From Membranihabitans marinus (lineage in GTDB: Bacteria; Bacteroidota; Bacteroidia; Chitinophagales; Saprospiraceae): DNA of 64,000 bases. Position numbers and translations under genes: made by a program. This document shows positions 1 to 8,018 of this stretch, piece after piece. The stretch is taken from the NCBI RefSeq assembly GCF_019802045.1, contig NZ_JAHVHU010000009.1, positions 124,001 through 188,000 of the forward strand. The letters are read 5' to 3'. The notes below the pieces were generated by a model. That model did no database searches. It saw only the letters and a program-made list of their open reading frames with translations, and had not been told where the DNA came from. How positions within the stretch are numbered: position 1 is the stretch's first letter; the number at the start of each line of letters is the position of its first letter.

Positions 1-758
1 ACACTCCACCCGGCGATATCCGACGTTTTGCCATACACTTCGATGCGGGCATGAGCCTGGTCATTTTCCACATGAATGCGATGGGTATCACCTACAAAAC
101 CTGGAATTGAGGTGATGGCTACATCGATGTTTTTAGGGCCTGTGGTAGCGAGGGAAGCCGCTACAGCGACGTTGACCTTCGTGGGAAACAGTTCGATGGC
201 TTCTGCGGCATTTCCCTCCATCACCGTTCTTTGCTCTGTCTGCAGTGATTCATTATATACAGAGGTGTCTTTTAGGGAGTCGGGCCCTTTTTCTGTTCTG
301 AAGGAAGCTGAACTATCTCCCATCAAGGATATCGTTCGCATCACATCAAACCCGCCGATGGACCCGGAGGCCAAATGGACTCTGGTGTTGTTCTCGCGAG
401 CTGTGGTTCTAATTTTTTCATAGAATTGTGCATCGGCAAGTGCCCCGATCGAAAGCGTTACGATGGAAGAGCCATTTTGCAGGGCATCCAGTGCAAAATC
501 ACGCAAGGCTGCCGGAGAAGCCATTTCCACGATGTAGTCGGCTTTCATGGCGAGTAAATCCTCCATGGTCCGGACTGGGGTGCAGGTATATCCTGGATTG
601 GATTGGTTCACGTGTTGCGCGATAGCTTCCGCTTTATCAAAAGTTCTGGAATACGTTCCGATCAGCTGGTAGTCTGGTAATAGGCCCGAGGTCAGCGCAT
701 CGGCCACGATCTGAGCCAGCTTTCCGCAGCCCACAATTGCAAGTGTTTTATTTTTCAT
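1..758 (-). CDS. nadX: L-aspartate dehydrogenase (NadX-like), 3' end outside window
   Basis: Would oxidise L-aspartate to iminoaspartate with NAD(P), feeding quinolinate/NAD synthesis. The reading frame is open from the ATG at 758 to the left edge (about 252 residues seen). A Rossmann start is visible (AIVGCGKLAQ, residues 7-16). The family signature SGSIGGFDVMR sits near residue 131; in known aspartate dehydrogenases the equivalent SGAIGGLD-type loop binds substrate. The C-terminus is missing. The ATG overlaps the last 11 bases of the upstream Crp/Fnr-like gene, so the two are probably translationally coupled. A homoserine-dehydrogenase-like or DUF108 enzyme acting on another amino acid is the alternative. 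Confidence 0.8.
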   Translation of the reverse strand, partial: MKNKTLAIVGCGKLAQIVADALTSGLLPDYQLIGTYSRTFDKAEAIAQHVNQSNPGYTCTPVRTMEDLLAMKADYIVEMASPAALRDFALDALQNGSSIVTLSIGALADAQFYEKIRTTARENNTRVHLASGSIGGFDVMRTISLMGDSSASFRTEKGPDSLKDTSVYNESLQTEQRTVMEGNAAEAIELFPTKVNVAVAASLATTGPKNIDVAITSIPGFVGDTHRIHVENDQAHARIEVYGKTSDIAGWS

Positions 759-1215
759 ATCGTTCCTCTACGTTTAAAGATTTTTGGTTGACAATCCGTT
801 CTTCAAGAAGACCAAAACATTTGACGATAAAAAGTTTTTCTATTTGATCCCAATTTTTAATTTGATCCGAAAGCTCTGAAAGTGTGGATTTGTCGGTCAC
901 ATGAATCTCACAATCAGTGAGTGCCTGAATATTCCATCGGGCGGACACATGAAAATAGAAACTGATGATATCCATGACAAAAAAGCTTTCGGTAGATATC
1001 CATTTTGTGACCTCCTTCCCATTCTTGTCAGAGGTGTATTCTCTCAAAATACCCGAATGTATAAAACCGAGTTTTTTGGATAGCGCGTACTCTTTCAAGA
1101 AATATTCGTTTTTCTCGAGTTTCATTAATTCAAAGCAACTACTGATTTTATCCAGTCCCTTCTTGTCGAGTTTAAAGTAGGATTGCAGATGTTTTTTTAA
1201 TGAGGTTAATTGCAT
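748..1215 (-). CDS. Crp/Fnr-type sensor domain lacking the HTH
   Basis: This 155-residue protein matches the cyclic-nucleotide-binding-like N-terminal part of Bacteroidota Crp/Fnr regulators: a GFIHSGILREY beta-roll segment near residue 50, NGKEVTKWIS near 66, IQALTDCEIHV near 95, and the dimerisation helix ending LNVEERYEK. Family members usually continue for another 35-45 residues with the winged helix that binds DNA. Here the frame stops immediately after ERYEK. The stop lies inside the start of the aspartate dehydrogenase gene (ATGAAAAATAA). It is either a truncated remnant or a receptor-only protein coupled to nadX; without the HTH it should not act as a classical activator. Confidence 0.7.
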   Translation of the reverse strand: MQLTSLKKHLQSYFKLDKKGLDKISSCFELMKLEKNEYFLKEYALSKKLGFIHSGILREYTSDKNGKEVTKWISTESFFVMDIISFYFHVSARWNIQALTDCEIHVTDKSTLSELSDQIKNWDQIEKLFIVKCFGLLEERIVNQKSLNVEERYEK

Positions 1216-1397
1216 TTTATAATATTGATTATTCAGATATTTATCATTACGCCATAGGTTGTTTGTACCTTCAATTAATCATCCTAGCTGTACGGAATAC
1301 GCCACATAGTTCCCATGATCATACAATGATATATTATTATCCAATCTATGTGCGTCATGAGAAACTTTAGGGATGTTTGGAACTGATTTTCGGATGC

Positions 1398-1570
1398 GAA
1401 ACATGATTTAGTTATGACGATTCTATCTTGTGCTACGGATAACCGTATGATCTGTATGTCAGCTGTTTCGTTCTTAAGTGGAAGTTCGCGAGTATGAACG
1501 ACATCGTGTCCTCTGTTTCTAGCCAGTAAACTAAACGCATTGGTAAATATGCATCTACGATAAAACGCAT
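1398..1570 (-). pseudogene. DUF5615 PIN-like toxin remnant, frameshifted
   Basis: The ATG at 1570 begins 1 base after the DUF433 stop codon. The frame reads MRFIVDAYLPMRLVYWL, the usual DUF5615 N-terminus with its first acidic Asp. It then shifts near 1518-1524 and continues in another frame as RNRGHDVVHTREL followed by KNETADIQIIRLSVAQDRIVITK, the expected middle of the family. A single base restores continuity. The usual TKDSDF active-site segment is degenerate (TKSCF). DUF433 antitoxins typically pair with DUF5615 PIN-like toxins, so this is the decayed toxin half of the pair. Coordinates past the TK motif are uncertain. Confidence 0.75.
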
Positions 1571-1571
1571 A

Positions 1572-1793
1572 TCATAATATTACATTATGAATACTTTTTA
1601 CCCGTATCGCCTCATTTGCTAAAAGTATACAAGCTTGAAGATCCTCTTTTTCCAGATCGGGATAGTCTTCGAGAATTTCTTCTATGGTCATACCAACTGC
1701 TAATAGGTCAAGCATTATTTCTACCGGATATCGCATATTTCGAATAGGTTTCCCAAAGCTTATATTCGGATTTATAGTGATCCTTTTTAACAA
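1572..1793 (-). CDS. DUF433 antitoxin
   Basis: A 73-residue protein with the DUF433 pattern: RITINPNISFGKP at the N-terminus, then YPVEIMLDLLAVGMTIEEIL and EDYPDLEKEDLQACILLANEA. The family is a small winged-helix antitoxin/DNA-binding domain that neutralises DUF5615 PIN-like toxins (family knowledge). The frame is intact, unlike the toxin gene 1 base downstream, which is frameshifted. The antitoxin therefore appears orphaned. The upstream gene in the same orientation is hicB, 57 bases away. Confidence 0.85.
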   Translation of the reverse strand: MLKRITINPNISFGKPIRNMRYPVEIMLDLLAVGMTIEEILEDYPDLEKEDLQACILLANEAIRVKSIHNVIL

Positions 1794-1850
1794 TTTTTTT
1801 TCATCATATCGGTATTAGATCAACAAATAACTTGATAAATCCCTGATCAT

Positions 1851-2066
1851 TCAGGCATACTTTACCCTACCCTTGGGCTTTGGTATCTCCCTGTCAAGTG
1901 AATTCGCAGTTTCGATCCACTCCTGAATAATTACTTGCACATTCTCCACGGCTTCTTCATATGATTTTCCATCTGAAAAACACCCTGGCAATTCTGGTAC
2001 CTCAGCAATAAAGCAATTATCACTTTTACTCCAATAAATAATAAGTTCATATTTTATCTCAGACAT
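1851..2066 (-). CDS. hicB: HicB family antitoxin
   Basis: A 71-residue protein with the HicB partial RNase-H fold pattern: YELIIYWSKSDNCFIAEVPE followed by LPGCFSDGKSYEEAVENVQ, ending with a PKPKGRVKYA tail. I chose the ATG at 2066, which lies 4 bases after the hicA stop; an upstream in-frame ATG at 2087 would overlap hicA and add seven unrelated residues. HicB binds and neutralises HicA and usually represses the operon. No clear separate DNA-binding domain is present, which is common for this short form. Confidence 0.85.
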   Translation of the reverse strand: MSEIKYELIIYWSKSDNCFIAEVPELPGCFSDGKSYEEAVENVQVIIQEWIETANSLDREIPKPKGRVKYA

Positions 2067-2070
2067 AGTA

Positions 2071-2319
2071 TTATAATTTAAGGGCATACTTTTTAATTAA
2101 TTTCCTGATTTGCTTGACTTGATAATTTTTTGCTTTCCCATTTATTTCCTGAATATTGATTATTTCATCTATCCCTTCCATGAAAAATATATGATGACTA
2201 CCCTTGATGCGTTCATTAAAGCCCAATTTTAGAAGAAGTCGTGTTAATGCAATAAATCTAATATTCGCATCAGAAGTTCCCCTTAATACGCTTGTGAAAA
2301 TCTTATCGTATTTCCCCAT
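2071..2319 (-). CDS. hicA: HicA family mRNA interferase toxin
   Basis: An 82-residue HicA-like dsRBD-fold toxin. The GSHHIF motif near residue 41 carries the catalytic histidine of the family, and the C-terminus KAKNYQVKQIRKLIKKY matches the usual C-terminal helix. HicA degrades mRNA when not bound by HicB. Toxin comes first and antitoxin second, 4 bases apart, as is typical. Unlike the neighbouring DUF5615 and VapC toxins this frame looks intact. It is slightly longer than minimal HicA (about 60 residues), with an extra N-terminal helix (MGKYDKIFTSVLRGTSD). Confidence 0.85.
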   Translation of the reverse strand: MGKYDKIFTSVLRGTSDANIRFIALTRLLLKLGFNERIKGSHHIFFMEGIDEIINIQEINGKAKNYQVKQIRKLIKKYALKL

Positions 2320-2461
2320 TTATTTAAAGATAACTTTTTCTATATTTTTTCCGAAGCTTATGCACGTTATTTCAGACGAATCAAACCTGAGCAAAGACCT
2401 TACACTACCCTTCGACCTCAGATCGTTCTATAATTTGAAAAGAATAGAATGATAAAATATC

Positions 2462-3061
2462 TTATTGCGGAATAAATTTTCTCTCACAAATAGAAAACGC
2501 CCCATGATACCCATGATGTGTCATTGAAACGGAAATATTTAGCCTTTGTTTTCCATAAAAAACCTCGGGTACACTTTGATCTGATTTTCGAATATACAAC
2601 TTCTCTTTATTTAGGTGATACTTCTGGGCGATGCATTCCAGCATGGCACGATGTGTGAATTTGGACTGAAAACGAGGGTCTGTCTTCGAAAGGTTAAAAA
2701 CGTGATCCATCGTTTCAACACGACAGATGGAAGAAGCACTCGTGAAGATAAATTTGGGATGTATTTTGGATCGGGTATGAATTTGTAGTGCCTCAATATT
2801 TACTAAGCCTTCTTCAGAAGAACTGAATTCACAACTTAGTCGGCGTGGGTTAAAAAACCGCTCCACTCCGGTATGCATGAATAGCTTATACGCGCTTTCT
2901 TTCATGCTCCACAGCCGCCAGACGGTGGTAAATGGGTCGGAAGCACCATGGATTAATTCCTGTTCACAGGGTGTGAAAATCTTTTTTAAAAACCCCTTTC
3001 GTCGCCAATTGGATTCCTTGCAAGCATATCCGCGATCGATGATATCATTGCCGATCATCAT
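2462..3061 (-). CDS. 4'-phosphopantetheinyl transferase
   Basis: Transfers phosphopantetheine from CoA to a carrier-protein serine. The start is taken as the ATG at 3061 (MMIGNDIIDRG), 7 bases after the ACP stop; the longer frame to 3088 would overlap the ACP gene. The N-terminal GNDIID and the central WSMKESAYK are the two Mg/CoA-binding motifs of the AcpS/Sfp superfamily (D near residues 5-8; the WxxKE block near 51-59). It is the last gene of the minus-strand polyketide cluster and directly follows the ACP it presumably activates. At about 199 residues it is longer than AcpS (about 120) and near Sfp-type length. Confidence 0.85.
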   Translation of the reverse strand: MMIGNDIIDRGYACKESNWRRKGFLKKIFTPCEQELIHGASDPFTTVWRLWSMKESAYKLFMHTGVERFFNPRRLSCEFSSSEEGLVNIEALQIHTRSKIHPKFIFTSASSICRVETMDHVFNLSKTDPRFQSKFTHRAMLECIAQKYHLNKEKLYIRKSDQSVPEVFYGKQRLNISVSMTHHGYHGAFSICERKFIPQ

Positions 3062-3068
3062 GAGGATT

Positions 3069-3344
3069 TTACTCTTGAGGAGAGTCATAAGAATGCCCCA
3101 GTTTTTTATTAACTACTTCTAATGCTGCCCGCACCGTCAGCATCTTTTCCATCGATTCATTGTCGATCTCGATATCGTATTTATCCTCGATGTCCAATAT
3201 AATATCCACCAGGTTGGCCGAATTCACCTTCAGGTCATTGATGAAATCAGTGTCCTCATCCAGGTTGCCAAAGGCCTCCTGATCCTGGACATATGGTTTT
3301 ATGATCGTTTTTAACTCGGCGATCATACGTGACTTATCTTTCAT
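3069..3344 (-). CDS. Acyl carrier protein
   Basis: A 91-residue acidic four-helix carrier protein. The attachment serine is S42 in DLKVNSANLVDII, where the usual motif is DSL; the DSL aspartate is replaced by Asn, so it is somewhat divergent. The helix LDIEDKYDIEI after it matches the recognition helix II. It lies between the ketosynthase and the phosphopantetheinyl transferase, so it is probably the dedicated carrier for the fatty acyl chain built by this cluster and handed to the type III PKS (inference). The housekeeping ACP is expected elsewhere. Confidence 0.88.
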   Translation of the reverse strand: MKDKSRMIAELKTIIKPYVQDQEAFGNLDEDTDFINDLKVNSANLVDIILDIEDKYDIEIDNESMEKMLTVRAALEVVNKKLGHSYDSPQE

Positions 3345-3433
3345 TTTTTTAATTTTTATAGATGATAGCAGTGTCCATCTTTCACAAAAGCGAGACTAAA
3401 ACCAAGGGATCATGGTCGTGACGCCGCAACGTA

Positions 3434-4699
3434 TTACTTATGTTTTTTAAAGATAACACAGGCATTTACATCGCCAAAGCCAAAACTTGCTTTTGCCACG
3501 ATATGAATATCTTTTTTGATGATTGTCCGGGGAATTTTATCCGGAGAAATCAGTTGTACAATATCTTCATGCAAATCCGTGCAGTTAATATTGGGTGCTA
3601 TAAAATCATGTTTGAGCTGCAATACACTCGCCACACATTCGATCGATCCTGCTGCAGCCAGGCAATGCCCTACCATGGACTTTAAGGTGTTAACATATGG
3701 AAAATGCAAACCTTCTAGTTTCAGCGCCTGGGACCAGTTCTGAATTTCAAAGTAATCCTTGCTGGTGGCGGTGAGGTGGCCGTTGATCAAGTCTATATCT
3801 GTAGATTGTATGCCTGCATTACGAACAGCTCCGGATATGCAGCGTTGGACGGCATCTCCATTTGGAGCGGACATAGATCCTCCGCCTCTCTGGCCGCCTG
3901 AGTTGATCGCACCGCCCAATACTTCTGCATAGATCGATGCTCCTCTGTTTTTGGCACTCTCCAGTGATTCCAGCACCAGAGCACCCGCACCACTGCCCGG
4001 TACGAATCCCGATGCTGAGGCACTCATTGGTCGGGAGCCGGCTTCCGGGGTGTCATTGTGCTTATAGGTCAGCACGCGCATCGCATCAAACCCGCCCCAT
4101 AAGTACGGTCCATGATCACTACAGCTTCCCACCAGCATACGATCCGCCTGACCGGTTCGGATCCGGTCATACCCCATCAAGAGTGCTTCGGTGCCGGTCG
4201 TGCACGCGGAAGAATTTGTGGTGACCTGATTGCCGAGACCAAGGATGCCACCCAGATAGGCGCTTACCCCGCTGGCCATCGTCTGTGCGACCACCGTGCT
4301 TCCCAGTCGGCGGACTTTTCCGGCATCTACCTTGTAAATCGCTTCTCGGTACTTTTCAGTGCCGGACATGCCGGTGCCAAAGATGGTTCCGCTGTTGTAA
4401 TCCACTTTTTCGGTCGCAGACAGACCGGCATCCGACCAGGCATCCATCCCCGCTATACAGCCGTAGAGGATTCCCGAACTATTGAAATTTCTCAATTGCA
4501 GGTCCGTCAGGTATTCCCGTTTCAACTCTTCCGACACTTCAGGGATTCCCCCAATGCAACAGGAAAATCCTAAATCTTTTAATTCAGGATAAAACCGGAT
4601 TCCGGAGCTGCCTTTTTGAATCGCCTTCAAGAAAGAAACCAGCCCTACACCATTGGGAGCCACTACGCCCAGCCCGGTAATAACCACGCTCTGATTCAT
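3434..4699 (-). CDS. Beta-ketoacyl-ACP synthase (KAS II/FabF-like)
   Basis: A decarboxylating condensing enzyme of 421 residues. It has the full Cys-His-His set: C166 in NSSACTTGTEAL, H308 in LINGHLTATSKD, and K340/H345 in NTLKSMVGHCLAAAGS. The glycine-rich C-terminal loop AKASFGFGDVNACVIF is intact. It overlaps the upstream dehydratase gene by 4 bases (ATGA), indicating coupling. In the cluster it would extend an ACP-bound acyl chain with malonyl units. It resembles the ketosynthases of aryl polyene and other accessory fatty-acid systems as much as housekeeping FabF, so exact substrate is unknown. No chain-length-factor partner is visible. Confidence 0.88.
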   Translation of the reverse strand: MNQSVVITGLGVVAPNGVGLVSFLKAIQKGSSGIRFYPELKDLGFSCCIGGIPEVSEELKREYLTDLQLRNFNSSGILYGCIAGMDAWSDAGLSATEKVDYNSGTIFGTGMSGTEKYREAIYKVDAGKVRRLGSTVVAQTMASGVSAYLGGILGLGNQVTTNSSACTTGTEALLMGYDRIRTGQADRMLVGSCSDHGPYLWGGFDAMRVLTYKHNDTPEAGSRPMSASASGFVPGSGAGALVLESLESAKNRGASIYAEVLGGAINSGGQRGGGSMSAPNGDAVQRCISGAVRNAGIQSTDIDLINGHLTATSKDYFEIQNWSQALKLEGLHFPYVNTLKSMVGHCLAAAGSIECVASVLQLKHDFIAPNINCTDLHEDIVQLISPDKIPRTIIKKDIHIVAKASFGFGDVNACVIFKKHK

Positions 4700-5139
4700 T
4701 GATTTTGCTTTATCATCCCGGCCAGCGTACCCCGGCTGACCAATTCTTTATTTTCGTTGTACATTTCTACATTGCATTTTAGCTTGTTAAACCGGAAATA
4801 TTCTTTGACACTTTTTACGGTGACTTTTTCTTCCGGGTATACGGGGATGTAAAAGTCCACGTTCGCCGAAGTAAAGGCAATTTGCACATTTTTTTGCAGT
4901 TCGCCCGTCTTATACATCATATATATACCAAGCGCCACCAGACCGATTTGCGCCATCGTTTCGGTTAAAATAACTCCCGGGGTGACCGGATTAGCCTTAA
5001 AGTGACCCTCATAAAAGGGGAGGTGACGATCATAAGTATACGTTCCCGTTATGGCATTTTCATCGACAGTACATATATCATCTACGAATAAGAAGGGGTA
5101 TTGATAAGGCAATAGCGCTATAATTTCTTTTGATGTCAT
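4696..5139 (-). CDS. FabZ-like 3-hydroxyacyl-ACP dehydratase (hotdog fold)
   Basis: A 147-residue hotdog protein starting at the ATG at 5139 (MTSKEIIALLPYQYPFLFVD). The frame stays open up to 5253, but that stretch translates a repeat element and I exclude it. FabZ catalytic residues are visible: H46 in FYEGHFKANP and E60 in PGVILTETMAQIG. It would dehydrate 3-hydroxyacyl-ACP between the ketosynthase and reductase steps. It is translationally coupled to the downstream ketosynthase by a 4-base overlap. A thioesterase function is less likely because the FabZ His/Glu pair and spacing are kept. Confidence 0.83.
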   Translation of the reverse strand: MTSKEIIALLPYQYPFLFVDDICTVDENAITGTYTYDRHLPFYEGHFKANPVTPGVILTETMAQIGLVALGIYMMYKTGELQKNVQIAFTSANVDFYIPVYPEEKVTVKSVKEYFRFNKLKCNVEMYNENKELVSRGTLAGMIKQNQ

Positions 5140-5157
5140 ATGGTTTAAATGTAAATT

Positions 5158-5320
5158 ATGCTCTCTTTGATTTCTCTCGTCTCCAAGGGAAAATGTATGT
5201 GTGGCGTGGTTAGCCCCTGGTGCTTTAGCCCGGGGTGTTATATAGATCGACAAGTTGGGCTTTTAGCCCTTAACTGCGATGATACTAAGGGCACGGCTCA
5301 ACACGCTATATAACAGAGCA
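5158..5320. repeat. Repeat element with two hairpins (E5), between SDR and dehydratase genes
   Basis: The gap 5140-5433 contains no gene. It holds a hairpin at 5214-5235 (CCCCTGG/CCCGGGG arms), a second at 5257-5269 (GGGC TTTTA GCCC), and an end motif TATAACAGAGCA at 5309-5320. The same end (TATAAAACAGAGCA) occurs at 12617-12630, where the interior also shares a CCTTAGT core. I read it as a non-autonomous repeat inserted inside the polyketide operon; the left boundary is a guess. The hairpins could also act as an intra-operon attenuator or mRNA stabiliser. Confidence 0.45.
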
Positions 5321-5433
5321 AGACATACCCTCCCATCAACTTATCTTCATCACTAAACTCATACGGGAACATGTTCCCTGGTTACATATGATTTTGCAAC
5401 TTGTTCTAAATATTCCACATCATAAGTAAACTC

Positions 5434-6234
5434 CTAGCTCAAATGCTCCCCGCCGTCCACCGGAATAATGGCGCCGTTGATCCATCGGGCTTCCTCTTTC
5501 AATAATAAATAAACCACATTCGCCACATCATTGGGTGTAGTCATTCGATGAAACGGGTTGCGCTTTAGGACATTTTGCCGCAGCATTTCATGACCGGGAA
5601 TCCTACGAAACGAAGACGTATCTGTCATACCCGCCTGGATGCAATTGGCACGGATGCCATAGGATGCAAACTCCAGCGCAATACTTCGGGTAATGGCTTC
5701 CAGCGCTACTTTTGCGGTGGAAATGGCTCCATAGTTTCTCCAGGCTCTGGTATTGCCTTCACTGGTAAAACTAACGATACGAGCATCTTCGGAAAAAAGT
5801 TTCGCATCAAACAAGCTTTTGGTCCAGTCATACAAGCTGATGGCCATATTTTCCAGCGTAAGATGAAAATCATCATTACCCAGCTCCTTTTTTGATTCAG
5901 ATACCATTGGCTTTAAGTTCCCTTTGGCAATGCTGTGAACGAGTGCTTTAATTTTTCCACCATCATTGGATATTTCTTTCATACGTTCGGTCGCTTTAGT
6001 CCGGGTTTCCACTTTGACCACGTCAGCGTTGAAATGGATAAGCCGGATCGAATGTGCTTTTTCCATTTCATTAAATGTTGCTTCAATGGATGGCTGCTCA
6101 CTTCTTCTCGCCCGGTACAGCAAACACAGATTCAACCCGTGGGCAGCCAATTTCTTAGCGGTAGCCAATCCCAATCCGCTGGAAGCTCCGAGAATGACCG
6201 CCCATTCGTTTTTATCTGCAAATTCTCTTACCAT
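5434..6234 (-). CDS. SDR oxidoreductase, enoyl-ACP reductase (FabL/FabI)-like
   Basis: A 266-residue short-chain dehydrogenase. GASSGLG (residues 16-22) binds NAD(P)H. The active site Y168-x6-K175 (YGAISTAK) has the wider spacing of enoyl reductases (FabI/FabL) rather than the YxxxK of ketoreductases. The C-terminal IPVDGGEHL is typical. It would reduce the enoyl-ACP made by the dehydratase. No separate FabG-type ketoreductase is in the cluster, so either the housekeeping FabG serves or this enzyme is broader than predicted. Its start overlaps the end of the type III PKS gene by 7 bases. Confidence 0.78.
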   Translation of the reverse strand: MVREFADKNEWAVILGASSGLGLATAKKLAAHGLNLCLLYRARRSEQPSIEATFNEMEKAHSIRLIHFNADVVKVETRTKATERMKEISNDGGKIKALVHSIAKGNLKPMVSESKKELGNDDFHLTLENMAISLYDWTKSLFDAKLFSEDARIVSFTSEGNTRAWRNYGAISTAKVALEAITRSIALEFASYGIRANCIQAGMTDTSSFRRIPGHEMLRQNVLKRNPFHRMTTPNDVANVVYLLLKEEARWINGAIIPVDGGEHLS

Positions 6235-7280
6235 CGCAACAATAATCTTTGAGCCGTAAAGCCCGGTCCGAAACTGATCATCAAACCAATATCACCTTTT
6301 TTGGGGTCTTGTTCCATAAACCGTTCCAGAACGTAGAGTACCGTGGCACTCGACATATTGCCATAGTCTTTGAGCACCGCTTTTGTATGGTCGATGTTTT
6401 TGCCGAGTGCCCCAAAAAGCTCTTCGACGGTTTGGACGATCTTCTTGCCTCCCGGATGGAAAATCAAGTGATCGATATCTGCAATAGTCAGGTTGTTTCG
6501 CTCCAGAAACGGATGAACAAAATGTGGAAAATGCGCAGCGATTTTATCAGGCACTTCTTTGTCCAGGACCATTTGGAGACCCGTATTTTTCAATTCAAAC
6601 CCCATCATATGTTCGGCGTCGTAAAAGTGATACATGGCTTCGTCTATGATCTCCGGCCCCTTTTCCTCTTCATAGGATGATAGGATAGTACAGGCACAGC
6701 CATCGCCGAAGATTGCCGCTGAGACTATATTAACCATGGAGTAATCATCGAGCTGGAAGGTGGAGGTGGGCGATTCTACCGCAATCACGGCAGCTCGCTT
6801 ATTGGGATTGGCTTTTAAAAAGTTTTTGGCATAGATCATTCCAGAAATGCCAGCCACGCAGCCCATTTCTGTGACCGGAAGTCGGACGATATCCTGTTTC
6901 ATATCCAATCGGTTGATCAGGTATGCATCCACGGATGGAATCATGATTCCGGTGCAGCTCACGGTGATAATATAATCAATATCCCGGGCTACTAATCCGG
7001 CAGAACCCAGAGCTTTTAGGAGTGCTTTTTCAGCCAGTTTGATGGTTTCCCGTCGATAGTGTTCATTTTTCTCTTCAAAGGACGTTTTCTGAAAGACATC
7101 TGCTGCGTCCATAATGGAATACCTTCGGTCTACGCCTGCATTTTCAAACAGCTTGATGACTTTCCGCTGAAAACGTGCTTCCTGCCCGGTTAACCAGGCT
7201 TTTAGAAAAGGGATGATTTCCTCCGTGGATCTCGTGTAAGGCGGAAGCTGTTTTTGGACGGTCGTTATTTTTACACTCAT
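6228..7280 (-). CDS. Type III polyketide synthase (chalcone/alkylresorcinol synthase-like)
   Basis: A 350-residue homodimeric-type condensing enzyme. The catalytic triad is complete: C141 in VTEMGCVAGISGM, H275 in LIFHPGGKK and N308 in DYGNMSSATV; the SFGPGFTAQ loop is the family G-F-G-P-G signature with one Phe/Ser variation. I start it at the ATG at 7280, which overlaps the methyltransferase stop (ATGA); an in-frame ATG at 7346 lies inside that gene. It probably takes a fatty acyl starter from the neighbouring ACP system and condenses malonyl-CoA to a phenolic lipid or pyrone (inference from Azotobacter ArsB/ArsC and Streptomyces SrsA logic). Confidence 0.9.
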   Translation of the reverse strand: MSVKITTVQKQLPPYTRSTEEIIPFLKAWLTGQEARFQRKVIKLFENAGVDRRYSIMDAADVFQKTSFEEKNEHYRRETIKLAEKALLKALGSAGLVARDIDYIITVSCTGIMIPSVDAYLINRLDMKQDIVRLPVTEMGCVAGISGMIYAKNFLKANPNKRAAVIAVESPTSTFQLDDYSMVNIVSAAIFGDGCACTILSSYEEEKGPEIIDEAMYHFYDAEHMMGFELKNTGLQMVLDKEVPDKIAAHFPHFVHPFLERNNLTIADIDHLIFHPGGKKIVQTVEELFGALGKNIDHTKAVLKDYGNMSSATVLYVLERFMEQDPKKGDIGLMISFGPGFTAQRLLLRW

Positions 7281-8008
7281 AGTTGTGTTGCAGTGGGGTG
7301 CGTTGATTTTGTAATAAGCCATTGGTATCTGAATGCCCACCGCCAACGGATGGTGCTTTGGCCATTGATTTTGTCGGCAAATAGCTCCAGATCTTTCTTT
7401 TTAAACCCCTTTAATATGGAAAGCAATCCATCTTCCCGCGCCATTTTGTTGTTCATGCCCAGCGTAATCAGGTTGAACAAGTACCAGGCCATGGGGTGCC
7501 GGTGCAGGTCATTGACCACTACGCCAATCCGGGAATTTTCTACAATGGTATTCACAAATTCCAAGGCGACCTCATTTTCAAAGTGATGGAGAAATAGCGT
7601 ACACAAAGCAATGTCGTATTTAATTTCTTTAAATCCGGGGGAAAGCACATTTTCTGAAAGATACTCGATTTCCGGATAATCCGCGGACAACTGGATAGCA
7701 TAGTCGATGGTCGTCTGATTTGCATCGATTCCCAATAACCGGAAGCGGTACCCTTTTTTCCGACCCATGGCTGCGATTACACGAAGCATGTCCCCGTTGC
7801 CACACCCCAGATCCACGATGGTGAGTTCTGTGTCTTTCGGTTGATCCTTCAATAATACCTGTAGTGCTTTAATGGTTAACCGGTTCCCTCCGAGCCATTG
7901 ATTGATCCGGGCGATGTGATCCAGACTGTCGATGAGTTGATCACCATCCATTTCGAGATCATCCATGATCTCCAGGTCCGTACGTCGTTGGGCGGTGTTA
8001 ATCCACAT
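7277..8008 (-). CDS. Class I SAM-dependent methyltransferase of the T3PKS cluster
   Basis: A 243-residue methyltransferase with SAM motif I VDLGCGNGD (65-73), an acidic residue in LLGIDANQ at the end of strand beta 2, and motif II-like YDIALCTLFLHHF. It is upstream of, and overlaps by 4 bases, the type III PKS gene, so the two are coupled. Together with the FAD oxidoreductase at 8767-9900 this repeats the PKS-methyltransferase-flavoprotein set known from the Streptomyces srs phenolic-lipid operon, suggesting O- or C-methylation of the polyketide product (inference). Confidence 0.83.
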   Translation of the reverse strand: MWINTAQRRTDLEIMDDLEMDGDQLIDSLDHIARINQWLGGNRLTIKALQVLLKDQPKDTELTIVDLGCGNGDMLRVIAAMGRKKGYRFRLLGIDANQTTIDYAIQLSADYPEIEYLSENVLSPGFKEIKYDIALCTLFLHHFENEVALEFVNTIVENSRIGVVVNDLHRHPMAWYLFNLITLGMNNKMAREDGLLSILKGFKKKDLELFADKINGQSTIRWRWAFRYQWLITKSTHPTATQL

Positions 8009-8018
8009 TAAATATCAT

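Noticed and set aside
76-423. Plus-strand open frame at the left edge
   Set aside because: It is antisense to the clearly recognisable aspartate dehydrogenase frame.
4112-4573. 153-codon plus-strand frame inside the ketosynthase gene
   Set aside because: Antisense shadow of a well-supported enzyme with intact catalytic residues.
5140-5253. Upstream extension of the FabZ-like gene
   Set aside because: The extra 38 codons translate the repeat element; the ATG at 5139 gives the normal family length.
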